A DNA stretch of 64,000 nucleotides, taken from positions 1-64,000 of the forward strand of contig NZ_FMDF01000044.1 of the NCBI RefSeq assembly GCF_900091955.1, in the 5' to 3' direction. The stretch comes from Streptomyces sp. Ncost-T10-10d. Lineage in GTDB: Bacteria > Actinomycetota > Actinomycetes > Streptomycetales > Streptomycetaceae. The notes beneath the pieces were generated by a model that did not search any database, had not been told where the DNA came from, and was given only the letters and a program-made list of their open reading frames with translations. Below, in pieces: positions 46,032 to 53,855 of this stretch. Numbering within the stretch: position 1 is the first letter of the stretch; each line of letters begins with the position of its first letter. The position numbers and the translations under genes are program-made.

Positions 46032-46754
46032 CTACCGAATGGTGGACGGCTCGATGCCCAGATGCTCGTACAGCGCCCGTTCCCCGTCCGGGGTCGCTCT
46101 CACCGCACGCCCGGACCCGATCCGTACGCACCACCCGGCATCCAGCGCATGGCGGCACAGCGCTGCTCCCGCGACCCCTGCCAGATGCGGCCTGCGCTCG
46201 GTCCAGTCCAGACAGCTCCGTACGAGCGGACGCCGTGACCTCGGCTCCAGACCGATACCCAGTCCGCCGAACCAGCCGAGGCCGTCGTCGGTCAGCGCGA
46301 AGCCGGTGTCCTGCTTCAGCAGCCCCCGTACGGTCATGGCATCGGCGATCGCGATGCCGATCCGGCCCGCGAGATGGTCGTAACAGGTGCGACCGCGAGC
46401 GAGTGCGCTGCCGGCGCTCGCCGCGCTCAGGGTGCGCGGCCGCTCGGGCGCGGTGTCGGGGACGACCTGGGCCGCCAGGTCCTCGACGAGGTGCGCGGTC
46501 CGTTCGTCGGCGAGCCGCAGATAGCGGTGGCGGCCCTGCCGCTCCTCGGTCAGCAGCCCGCCCGCGACGAGCTTGCCGAGGTGTTCGCTGGCGGTGGACG
46601 GGGCCACCGAGGCGTACCTGGCCAGTTCGCCCGCGGTCCAGGCGCGGCCGTCGAGCAGGGCCAGGCAGAAGGCCGCGCGGGTCTCGTCGGCGAGGAGCGT
46701 GGCCAGGGCGGCGAGGCGGGGTGCGGCCGGGTCGGGGTGTGCCATGCGTGCCAT
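46032..46754 (-). CDS. ArsR family winged-helix regulator
   Basis: A 240-residue protein. The N-terminal 90 residues form an ArsR-type winged helix (LATLLADETRAAFCLALLDG, WTAGELARYASVAPSTASEH, LGKLVAGGLLTEERQGRHRY). The C-terminal 140 residues (CYDHLAGRIGIAIADAMTVR, DDGLGWFGGLGI, RPHLAGVAGAALCRHALDAG) form a domain found in longer ArsR regulators of actinomycetes. There is no obvious metal-binding Cys pair of the ArsR/SmtB type, so it may sense an organic ligand. It is adjacent to the EamA transporter gene (34 bases), suggesting local control. Confidence 0.8.
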   Translation of the reverse strand: MARMAHPDPAAPRLAALATLLADETRAAFCLALLDGRAWTAGELARYASVAPSTASEHLGKLVAGGLLTEERQGRHRYLRLADERTAHLVEDLAAQVVPDTAPERPRTLSAASAGSALARGRTCYDHLAGRIGIAIADAMTVRGLLKQDTGFALTDDGLGWFGGLGIGLEPRSRRPLVRSCLDWTERRPHLAGVAGAALCRHALDAGWCVRIGSGRAVRATPDGERALYEHLGIEPSTIR

Positions 46755-46769
46755 GTGTTCCAGGATGCG

Positions 46770-47444
46770 TCAGGAACGCTTCGGTGCCGGCCGAACAGTC
46801 CCGGCGGACGACAGCTGCTCGTACTGGAGGGAGAGGCCGTCGACCAGCGCCCGCAGCCCGGTCTCGAACGCGCCCTCGTCGACCTTCTGGCGGCGCTCGG
46901 CCAGCAGATGGGCCTGGCCGAGGTGCGGATAGTCCGCGGGGTCGTACGCCGTCTCGTCGCCGACGAAGCCGCGGGCGAACGAACCGAGGGCCGAGCCGGT
47001 GATGAAGTAGCGCATCAGGGCCCCGATGTACGTCGCCTGGGCGGGCGGCCAGCCGGCCCCGACCATCGCACCGAAGACCGCGTCGGCCACCCGCAGACCG
47101 GCGGGGCGGCGTCCAGGGCCCTGGGCGAGCACCGGGACGATGTGCGGGTGCTCGGTGAGCGCCGCACGATACGAGACGGCCCAGTCGTACAGGGCGGCGC
47201 GCCAGTCGCGGGTGTCCGACTCGTCGAACATCGACAGATCGACCTGGGCCGACACGGCGTCCGCGACCGCGTCCAGGATCTCGTCCTTGTTGCGGAAGTG
47301 GTTGTAGAGCGAGGGTCCACTGACCCCGAGTTCGGCGGCGAGCCGGCGGGTGGAGACGGCGTCGAGCCCCTCGGAGTCCACGAGTGCGCCCGCCGTCTCG
47401 ACGATGCGGTCTCTGCTGAGGAGGGGCTTGCGCGGTCGGGCCAT
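46770..47444 (-). CDS. TetR family regulator controlling dehydrogenase genes
   Basis: A 224-residue regulator beginning MARPRKPLLSRDRIVETAGA. The HTH is LVDSEGLDAVSTRRLAAELG followed by VSGPSLYNHFRNKDEILDAV. The ligand domain is rich in Trp/Phe. I chose the ATG at 47444; a TACTAT hexamer ends only seven bases upstream, so the mRNA may be leaderless. A palindrome in its promoter (47472-47491) recurs before the aldehyde dehydrogenase gene, suggesting that it represses itself, the divergent (now defective) acyl-CoA dehydrogenase and the distant dehydrogenase pair. Confidence 0.85.
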   Translation of the reverse strand: MARPRKPLLSRDRIVETAGALVDSEGLDAVSTRRLAAELGVSGPSLYNHFRNKDEILDAVADAVSAQVDLSMFDESDTRDWRAALYDWAVSYRAALTEHPHIVPVLAQGPGRRPAGLRVADAVFGAMVGAGWPPAQATYIGALMRYFITGSALGSFARGFVGDETAYDPADYPHLGQAHLLAERRQKVDEGAFETGLRALVDGLSLQYEQLSSAGTVRPAPKRS

Positions 47445-47471
47445 GCGGCACATAGTAGGGCCTGCCAGCGC

Positions 47472-47491
47472 AAAACTAGCAGTGCTAATTA
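47472..47491. promoter_or_regulatory. TetR-type operator, second copy
   Basis: AAAACTAGCAGTGCTAATTA matches 16 of 20 bases with the site at 42291-42310. It lies between the TetR gene and the divergent acyl-CoA dehydrogenase remnant, 18 bases before the latter's start. Confidence 0.6.
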
Positions 47492-47509
47492 AATGTGGGA
47501 AGTCGAAGG

Positions 47510-47903
47510 ATGAACCGGGAGCTCAGCGAGGAGCAGGAAGCCGTCCGGCAGCTCGCCAAGGACTTCGTCGCCCGCGAGATCGCACCCCGTGCCGTGGAGT
47601 GGGACCGGGCCGAGAACGTCGACAAGTCGATTGTGAAGAAACTGGGCTCCGTCGGCTTCCTCGGCCTCGCCGTCCCCGAGGAGTGCGGCGGCTCGGGCGG
47701 CGACCAACGCCGCCAACAACGCCCTCCAGGTCTTCGGCGGCTACGGCTGCATCGACGAGTACCCGGTCGGCAAGCTGCTGCGCGACGCCCGTGTGATGAC
47801 GCTGTACGAGGGCACCAGCCGGATCCAGAAGCTCATCATCGGCCGCGCGCTGACGGGGGTCTCCGCCTCTGACCCCTTCGCGACCGCTCGAACGGGAGTC
47901 TGA
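47510..47903 (+). pseudogene. Acyl-CoA dehydrogenase with internal deletion
   Basis: The first 63 codons encode a normal N-terminus (ELSEEQEAVRQLAKDFVARE, GFLGLAVPEECGGSGG). From about 47701 another frame encodes the C-terminus (ATNAANNALQVFGGYGCIDE, YPVGKLLRDARVMTLYEGTS, RIQKLIIGRAL) up to a stop at 47901-47903. The 270 or so residues between, which include most of the FAD and substrate domain, are gone, and the joint is out of frame. The enzyme would have oxidised acyl-CoA esters. Its promoter operator is still intact. Confidence 0.85.
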
Positions 47904-47963
47904 GTACCGGGCTGAGTACGGGGACGGATGTGGCACACACCACGTCGGCCGATGCTGGGCGGC

Positions 47964-48254
47964 ATGAGTGACACAGCATCGGTCAAGCAGCAGAGCACCG
48001 CGGCCTTCTACGGCCAGGCCGTCGCGTCCTTCGGGGTGGCGATGACCGCGATGACCCTCGGTATCTACTTCCTGGACGCGGACGCCTGGGTCCGCGGATT
48101 CCTCGCGATCGGCGTCCTCTATCTCGTCACCTCCTGCTTCACCCTGGCCAAGGTCATCCGTGACCGTCAGGAAGCGGGACAGATCGTCAGCCGGGTCGAC
48201 CAGGCCCGCCTGGAGAAGATCCTCGCCGAGCACGACCCCTTCCAGAAGCCCTGA
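47964..48254 (+). CDS. YiaA/YiaB two-helix membrane protein
   Basis: A 96-residue protein with two hydrophobic helices (AFYGQAVASFGVAMTAMTLG; FLAIGVLYLVTSCFTLAKVI) followed by a charged tail, the layout of YiaA/YiaB domain proteins. They sit in the cytoplasmic membrane; the function is unknown. The ATG follows GGGCGGC at short spacing. It stands between the acyl-CoA dehydrogenase remnant and a TetR gene. Confidence 0.75.
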   Translation: MSDTASVKQQSTAAFYGQAVASFGVAMTAMTLGIYFLDADAWVRGFLAIGVLYLVTSCFTLAKVIRDRQEAGQIVSRVDQARLEKILAEHDPFQKP

Positions 48255-48274
48255 CGATCCCGCCAGGACGGACC

Positions 48275-48290
48275 CTAAGCGCTTGCTCAG
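48275..48290. promoter_or_regulatory. Operator CTAAGCGCTTGCTCAG, copy 1
   Basis: CTAAGCGCTTGCTCAG precedes the TetR gene starting at 48337. The identical 16 bases occur at 49493-49508 upstream of the MaoC gene. Imperfect dyad (CTAAGC and GCTCAG). Confidence 0.65.
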
Positions 48291-48336
48291 GTTCGGGGTA
48301 TGGTGTTCGTCCTGCTGACGAGAGGGGCGAGTGACG

Positions 48337-48960
48337 ATGAGCACGGCGGAGGAGACCGACGGCGACAGTGCGCCGTGGGCCGAAGTGACGCCCGAGGCGG
48401 CCAGGCGGCTCCTCGTCGCCGCCGTCGAAGCCTTCGCCGAGCGCGGGTACCACGCCACCACCACCCGCGACATCGCCGGCCGGGCGGGGATGAGCCCCGC
48501 CGCCCTCTACATCCATTACAAGACGAAGGAAGAGCTGCTCCACCGGATCAGCAGAATCGGTCACGACCGCGCCCTGTTCGTCCTGGAGGCCGCAGCCGAC
48601 GGCGGGGGCACGGCAGCCGAGCGGCTGGCCGAGGCCGTACGGTCCTTCGTCCGCTGGCACGCGGAACGGCACACCACGGCCCGCGTCGTCCAGTACGAAC
48701 TCGACGCCCTCGGTGAGGAGCACCGCACCGAGATCGTCGAGCTGCGCCGCAAGAGCGACGCGGTGGTGCGCCGGATCATCAGTGACGGCGTGCGGGCCGG
48801 GGAATTCGATGTCCCCGACATCCCGGGCACCACGCTCGCGGTGCTCTCGCTCTGCATCGATGTGGCGCGCTGGTTCAACGCGCAGGGCAGCCGGACGCCG
48901 GACGAGGTCGGCGAGCTGTACGCCGACCTCGTGCTGCGCATGGTCGCTGTCAAGCGGTAG
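48337..48960 (+). CDS. TetR family regulator, probably of lipid metabolism
   Basis: A 207-residue regulator. HTH: LLVAAVEAFAERGYHATTTR, DIAGRAGMSPAALYIHYKTK. The C-terminal domain (FVRWHAERHTTARVVQYELD, LAVLSLCIDVARWFNAQGSR) resembles TetR proteins that sense acyl-CoA or phenylacetyl-CoA. ATG at 48337 or GTG at 48331 may serve as start. Identical operators before it and before the MaoC gene imply that it represses both itself and that gene. Confidence 0.85.
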   Translation: MSTAEETDGDSAPWAEVTPEAARRLLVAAVEAFAERGYHATTTRDIAGRAGMSPAALYIHYKTKEELLHRISRIGHDRALFVLEAAADGGGTAAERLAEAVRSFVRWHAERHTTARVVQYELDALGEEHRTEIVELRRKSDAVVRRIISDGVRAGEFDVPDIPGTTLAVLSLCIDVARWFNAQGSRTPDEVGELYADLVLRMVAVKR

Positions 48961-48978
48961 CGGTGGCGGGCCGCGTCG

Positions 48979-49440
48979 TCAGAAGTAGTAGCGCGACACC
49001 GACTCGGCCACGCACACCGGCTTGTCGCCGCCCTCGCGCTCGACCGTGACGAGGGCGGTGACCTGTACGCCGCCCCCGGCCTCCTCGACGCTCTTCAGGA
49101 CGGCCGTCGCGCGCAGGCGAGAGCCCACGGGCACGGTGGACGGGAAGCGGACCTTGTTCGTCCCGTAGTTGATGCCCATCTTCATGCCCTCGACCCGCAT
49201 GATCTGGGGCACGAGGGCCGGCAGCAGCGAGAGCGTGAGGTAGCCGTGCGCGATCGTCGTACCGAACGGCCCGGCCGCGGCCCGCTCCGGGTCCACATGG
49301 ATCCACTGGTGGTCACCGGTGGCCTCGGCGAAGAGGTCGATCCTCTTCTGCTCGATCTCCAGCCACTCGCTGTGACCCAGCTGCTCGCCCACCCCGTCGC
49401 GCAGCTCCTGCGCGGACGTGAAGATCTTCGGCTCTGCCAT
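48979..49440 (-). CDS. MaoC family hot-dog dehydratase
   Basis: A 153-residue single hot-dog protein. ATGDHQWIHVDPERAAAGPF contains the catalytic Asp/His pair of R-specific enoyl-CoA hydratases, and TTIAHGYLTLSLLPALVPQI is the conserved loop. It probably hydrates an enoyl-CoA in fatty acid or branched acid breakdown. ATG at 49440 was chosen; a longer in-frame start would add 50 unrelated residues. It converges on the TetR gene that carries the same operator in front. Confidence 0.88.
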   Translation of the reverse strand: MAEPKIFTSAQELRDGVGEQLGHSEWLEIEQKRIDLFAEATGDHQWIHVDPERAAAGPFGTTIAHGYLTLSLLPALVPQIMRVEGMKMGINYGTNKVRFPSTVPVGSRLRATAVLKSVEEAGGGVQVTALVTVEREGGDKPVCVAESVSRYYF

Positions 49441-49492
49441 GTCCCCGGTCCCTGCCCTTCCAGCTCTCGGCCATCCGGCGTCACACGCCTGT

Positions 49493-49508
49493 CTAAGCGC
49501 TTGCTCAG
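49493..49508. promoter_or_regulatory. Operator CTAAGCGCTTGCTCAG, copy 2
   Basis: The second identical copy of the 16-base site, 53 bases upstream of the MaoC gene start and 66 bases before soxR on the opposite strand. Confidence 0.65.
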
Positions 49509-49574
49509 CATGGTTGGCGGGTGCGTTCCTGTCAACGACGGGCCGGCCGGGGGTGGACAAGTAGGGTTGGAGGG

Positions 49575-50048
49575 GTGCCCCAGATCCCACAGACGCTCCA
49601 CGAACTCACGGTCGGCCAGCTCTCCGCACGCAGCGGCGCCGCTGTTTCTGCCCTGCACTTCTACGAGGCCAAGGGCCTGATCAGCAGCCGCCGCACCAGC
49701 GGTAATCAGCGTCGCTACACCAGGGACGCGCTGCGCCGGGTCGCGTTCGTCCGCGCGGCGCAGCGGGTCGGAATCCCGCTCGCCACCATCCGGGAAGCTC
49801 TCGCCGAACTCCCGGAGGAGCGCACCCCGAACCGTGACGACTGGGCGCGGCTCTCCGCGGCGTGGCGCTCCGAACTGGATGAGCGCATCGCGCAGTTGGG
49901 CCGGCTGCGGGACCATCTCACCGACTGCATCGGCTGCGGCTGTCTGTCGCTGGAGAACTGTGTGCTCTCCAATCCGGACGACATCTCCGGTCAGCGGATC
50001 AGCGGCTCGCGCCTGATGCCGGAGCGCCGGTCGGCCGACTGTCCGTAG
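49575..50048 (+). CDS. soxR: Redox-sensing MerR family regulator SoxR
   Basis: A 157-residue protein starting at GTG with GGAGGG just upstream. Residues 10-55 form the MerR helix-turn-helix (LTVGQLSARSGAAVSALHFY, EAKGLISSRRTSGNQRRYTR); a dimerisation helix follows. Cys118, 121, 123 and 129 in DCIGCGCLSLENCVLSN form the C-x2-C-x-C-x5-C site of the [2Fe-2S] cluster diagnostic of SoxR. In Streptomyces SoxR responds to redox-active metabolites rather than superoxide alone and activates a few genes including exporters. A matching promoter is found at 31170-31200. Confidence 0.93.
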   Translation: MPQIPQTLHELTVGQLSARSGAAVSALHFYEAKGLISSRRTSGNQRRYTRDALRRVAFVRAAQRVGIPLATIREALAELPEERTPNRDDWARLSAAWRSELDERIAQLGRLRDHLTDCIGCGCLSLENCVLSNPDDISGQRISGSRLMPERRSADCP

Positions 50049-50055
50049 AAGTGGG

Positions 50056-50091
50056 GCCCGGCGGCCCAGGTGCCTGGCGGGCGCGCCGGGC
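50056..50091. terminator. Hairpin between soxR and a convergent gene
   Basis: GCCCGGCG (50056-50063) pairs with CGCCGGGC (50084-50091), with an inner CCAGG/CCTGG pair. It lies between convergent stops. Confidence 0.5.
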
Positions 50092-50105
50092 GCTCTCGCT
50101 GTCCG

Positions 50106-50717
50106 TCACGCCGCCGACGCCAGATCCCGGCGCCGTGCGCTCCGGGCCTTCGCCAGTGTTCTCGGTGTGAGCACCGGCTGCGGCACCACGATCCCGCACC
50201 CCGTGCACACCGGCCCCGACCACGGCTCGCACTCCAGATCCGGCCGCCAGACGATCTCGGCGCCCGCGCACACCGGGCAGGACGTGCCCGGTTCCGACTC
50301 CAGCGCGGCGATCAGTCGGCCGAGAACCTCGGCGAGCGGCGCCGAGGGGTGAACCGTCGGGTCCTCGCAGCGGGCGACGCCGTGGCCGCCCCAGGTGCGC
50401 CGGTGCCAGTCGTCGAACGCGCCGGGCCTGCGCAGTCCGTCATGCTTCTCCCGCCTGCGGCGCTCGGCGAACCCCGCCTCGTATCCGAGCCAGACGGCCC
50501 TCGCCGCCTCCAGTTCGTCCAGTGCGCGCATCAGTCGCACCGGATCGGGGGATCGGTCCTCGGGCTCGATCCCGTGCCGGGCGCACAGATGATCCCAGGT
50601 CGCCCGATGCCCGTAAGGGGCGAACCTCTCCAGGCACTTGCGCAGCGAATACCGCCGCAGCGCCAGGTCGCCCCGCGGATCGCGGACCTGTCTCGCAAGA
50701 CTCCGGAATCCGGCCAC
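50106..50717 (-). CDS. Uncharacterised protein with zinc-ribbon-like cysteines
   Basis: A 203-residue protein starting at GTG. The N-terminal 120 residues are basic and helical (LARQVRDPRGDLALRRYSLR, LEAARAVWLGYEAGFAERRR). The last 60 residues contain two Cys pairs (SCPVCAGAEIVW and VCTGCGIVVPQ) that look like a zinc ribbon. I recognise no enzyme family. A nucleic-acid or protein-binding role is possible but unproven. It stands alone, converging on soxR. Confidence 0.65.
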   Translation of the reverse strand: MAGFRSLARQVRDPRGDLALRRYSLRKCLERFAPYGHRATWDHLCARHGIEPEDRSPDPVRLMRALDELEAARAVWLGYEAGFAERRRREKHDGLRRPGAFDDWHRRTWGGHGVARCEDPTVHPSAPLAEVLGRLIAALESEPGTSCPVCAGAEIVWRPDLECEPWSGPVCTGCGIVVPQPVLTPRTLAKARSARRRDLASAA

Positions 50718-50944
50718 TGCACTGCCACCTCCGTCGCTCGTACTTCGGCGTCAAGGAATGGACGTACGGCTGCCCGGATCGGATCCATCGAAAGAGGCTG
50801 ACGTCCGGAATGTGAGATGACTCATCGTCATGAGGGCTGTGCACGGAGACATGTGACGATTCGGAAAAGGTGACTGTTGTTCACCTTACCGACGGGTCAT
50901 ACCGCCAGTAACCTCCGGCGCATCGGCCTCTCGGAGGAGCACGC

Positions 50945-53773
50945 ATGCCCCCACGCACTGTCAAGTTCAGGGCCGCCACCGTCGTGGCGGTTCTCGCACT
51001 CGGCACCACCCTGCTGGCGGCCTCGCCGCAGTCCGGCGCCGCGGCAGCCGAACCCGCACCCGTCACCGACTACTGCCGGCGGCAGTGCGACGACATCCTG
51101 CCGCCCGGCGAGAACGGCAACGCCACACTCGTCGACATCCTCGGCAACAAGGCGTTCGGTACGCACCCCGCCCACAGCGACGACCAACTCGACCGCTACA
51201 ACGGCCTGGTGGCCGGGCACACCGGTCTCACCGACCAGAAGCTGACCGACTTCTTCAACGACGCCTCGTTCGGTGTCCCCGAGGGCCAGGTCGAGTCCGT
51301 CACCTCGCCGCGCGACGACGTCACGATCACCCGTGACAAGGCGTCCGGCGTCCCGCACATCAAGGGCACCACCCGTTACGGCACCGAGTTCGGCGCCGGA
51401 TTCGCGGCCGGGCAGGACCGGCTCTGGCTGATGGACCTCTTCCGGCACATCGGGCGCGGCGAACTGACCTCGTTCGCCGGTGGCGCGCCGGCCAACCAGG
51501 GCCTGGAGCAGCAGTTCTGGCCGCAGGCCCCGTACACCGAGGCCGATCTCGAAGCGCAGGTCGAGTACATCAGGACCCACGAGGGTGCCCGCGGCGAACA
51601 GGCCATGACGGACGCCCAGGCGTACGTCGACGGCATCAACGCGTATCGCGAGAAGTCCAAGAAGGGCCGCTACTTCCCCGGTGAGTACGTCCTCACCGGC
51701 AAGATCGACGCCATTACCAACATCGGGGAGATCCGCCCGTTCGAGCTGACCGACCTGATATCGATCGCCTCCGTGGTCGGCGGTCAGTTCGGTGGCGGTG
51801 GCGGCGGCGAGGTGCAGGCGGCGCTCTCGCTGCTGTCCGCCCAGCAGAAGTACGGCGTCGCCGAGGGCACCAGGGTCTGGGAGTCGTTCCGGCAGCGCGA
51901 GGACCCCGAGGCCGTGCTGACGATCCACGACGGTACGTCGTTCCCGTACGCCGGCAAGCCCGCCACGGCGCGCGGCACCGCGCTGCCCGACGCCGGTTCC
52001 GTCACCGCCGAACCTCTCATCCACGACCGCACCGGCTCCGCGGGCACCGACAAGAAGGCCCCGGTCAAGGCCCCGGCCCCCCTCAAGAAGGCCCAGGGCA
52101 TCTACGACGACGGTGTGATCCCCGAGGGCTCGCTGCCCGGTTCCGGCGCCGGCGCCCAGAAGCGCGGCATGTCCAACGCCCTGCTGGTCTCCGGCAAGAA
52201 CACCGCGAGCGGAAACCCGATCGCCGTCTTCGGACCCCAGACCGGCTACTTCGCCCCGCAGCTGATGATGCTCCAGGAGCTCCAGGGCCCCGGCATCAGC
52301 GCCCGAGGTGTCTCCTTCGCCGGTGTCGGCATGTACATCCAGATGGGCCGCGGACAGGACTACGCCTGGAGCGCCACCTCGGCCGGCCAGGACATCACCG
52401 ACACCTACGCCATCGATCTGTGCGAGACCGACGGCTCCACGCCCACCAAGGACTCCACGCACTACCTCTACCGCGGCACGTGCACCGCCATGGAGACCCT
52501 GGAGCGCACCAACTCCTGGAAGCCGACCGTCGCCGACTCCACGGCGAAGGGCTCCTACCGGATGCAGGTCCGGCGCACCCAATACGGCATCGTCACCCAC
52601 CGCGCCACCGTGGGCGGAAAGCCCGTCGCCTACACCTCGCTGCGTACCACCTACCGTCACGAAGCCGACTCGATCATCGGCTTCCAGATGCTCAACGACC
52701 CGGCGTACGTCAAGGACGCCGCCTCGTTCCAGCGGGCGGCGAGCCATATCGACTACGCGTTCAACTGGTTCTACGCCGACTCCCGCACCGCCGCGTACTA
52801 CAACAGCGGCATGAACCCGGTGCGTGCCGCGGGCGTCGACCCGGCGCTGCCCGTGAAGGCGGTGCAGGCCTACGAATGGAAGGGGTACGACCCGGCCACC
52901 AACACCGCCGCGTACACCCCGTTCGCCGAGCACCCGCACTCCAGCGGCCAAGACTACTACGTCTCCTGGAACAACAAGCAGGCAGAGGGGTACGCCTCCG
53001 CGGGCTTCGGCCTCAGCGCCGTGCACCGGGCCGATCTGCTGGACGACCGGGTGGCGGAGCTGGTCGAGGAGGGCGGCGTGACCCGCGCGTCCCTCACCCG
53101 GGCGATGGCCGAGGCCGCCGTCACCGATCTGCGCGGCGAGCAGCTGCTGCCCGAACTGCTGAAGGTGATCCGCTCCCGGCCGGTCACCGATCCGGAACTT
53201 AACGGCGTCGTACAGCAGTTGGAGTCCTGGCGGGCGGCAGGTTCGCAGCGCAGGGAGAGCAGCCCCGGATCGCATGCGTACACCTACGCCGACGCGGTAC
53301 GGATCATGGACGCATGGTGGCCGAAGCTGGTCGAGGCCGAGTTCAAGCCGGGTCTCGGCGAGGGCCTGTACGGGGCGCTGACCGCGAACCTCGCCACCGA
53401 CGAGTCCCCGGCGGCCAGCCACGGGCCGAGCGGGGCGCACAGTGGTTCGGCGTTCCAGTACGGCTGGTGGGGCTTCGTGGACAAGGACCTGCGCCGGGTC
53501 CTGGGGCAGCCGGTCAAGGGTCCGCTGGCCAAGGCGTACTGCGGGAACGGTGATCTGGCCGGTTGCCGTGACGCGCTGCTGACGTCCCTGAAGGCGGCTG
53601 CGGCGGAGCCGGCCGCGGAGGTCTACCCGGGTGACGACAGCTGCAAGGCCGGCGAGCAGTGGTGCACGGACTCGATCGTCCACCGCCCGCTCGGCGGGAT
53701 CGCCCAGAAGTCCATCCACTGGCAGAACCGCCCGACGTTCCAGCAGGTGGTGGAGTTCCCCGCCCATCGGTAG
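50945..53773 (+). CDS. Secreted penicillin acylase family enzyme
   Basis: A 942-residue Ntn-hydrolase precursor. Signal peptide residues 1-36 (VVAVLALGTTLLAASPQSGA). The alpha-chain region contains VTITRDKASGVPHIKGTTRY and GFAAGQDRLWLMDLFRHIGR; the chain break lies before Ser410 in KRGMSNALLVSGKNTASGNP, which becomes the N-terminal nucleophile of the beta chain. Later family segments include GYFAPQLMMLQELQGPGISA and AHSGSAFQYGWWGF. Such enzymes cleave amide bonds of acyl homoserine lactones, cyclic lipopeptides or beta-lactams outside the cell. Length is somewhat greater than the usual 800 residues. The substrate is unknown. Confidence 0.9.
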   Translation: MPPRTVKFRAATVVAVLALGTTLLAASPQSGAAAAEPAPVTDYCRRQCDDILPPGENGNATLVDILGNKAFGTHPAHSDDQLDRYNGLVAGHTGLTDQKLTDFFNDASFGVPEGQVESVTSPRDDVTITRDKASGVPHIKGTTRYGTEFGAGFAAGQDRLWLMDLFRHIGRGELTSFAGGAPANQGLEQQFWPQAPYTEADLEAQVEYIRTHEGARGEQAMTDAQAYVDGINAYREKSKKGRYFPGEYVLTGKIDAITNIGEIRPFELTDLISIASVVGGQFGGGGGGEVQAALSLLSAQQKYGVAEGTRVWESFRQREDPEAVLTIHDGTSFPYAGKPATARGTALPDAGSVTAEPLIHDRTGSAGTDKKAPVKAPAPLKKAQGIYDDGVIPEGSLPGSGAGAQKRGMSNALLVSGKNTASGNPIAVFGPQTGYFAPQLMMLQELQGPGISARGVSFAGVGMYIQMGRGQDYAWSATSAGQDITDTYAIDLCETDGSTPTKDSTHYLYRGTCTAMETLERTNSWKPTVADSTAKGSYRMQVRRTQYGIVTHRATVGGKPVAYTSLRTTYRHEADSIIGFQMLNDPAYVKDAASFQRAASHIDYAFNWFYADSRTAAYYNSGMNPVRAAGVDPALPVKAVQAYEWKGYDPATNTAAYTPFAEHPHSSGQDYYVSWNNKQAEGYASAGFGLSAVHRADLLDDRVAELVEEGGVTRASLTRAMAEAAVTDLRGEQLLPELLKVIRSRPVTDPELNGVVQQLESWRAAGSQRRESSPGSHAYTYADAVRIMDAWWPKLVEAEFKPGLGEGLYGALTANLATDESPAASHGPSGAHSGSAFQYGWWGFVDKDLRRVLGQPVKGPLAKAYCGNGDLAGCRDALLTSLKAAAAEPAAEVYPGDDSCKAGEQWCTDSIVHRPLGGIAQKSIHWQNRPTFQQVVEFPAHR

Positions 53774-53806
53774 GGCGATTTTTGTTCCGTCCGGCGTTCG
53801 AGGACG
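53773..53806 (+). repeat. Dispersed Streptomyces 3'-end repeat, copy 2
   Basis: Contains GTCCGGCGTTCGAGGAC (53789-53805) directly after the acylase stop codon, upstream of the terminator. Compare 13759-13787 and 63642-63690. Confidence 0.5.
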
Positions 53807-53816
53807 GAACCGGTGC

Positions 53817-53850
53817 GCCGGGCGGGCCCGAATCCTCGGGCCCGCCCGGC
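53817..53850. terminator. Strong bidirectional terminator
   Basis: GCCGGGCGGGCCCGA (53817-53831) and TCGGGCCCGCCCGGC (53836-53850) form a 15-bp perfect stem with a 4-base loop between the convergent acylase and DUF1343 genes. Confidence 0.75.
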
Positions 53851-53855
53851 CCGTC

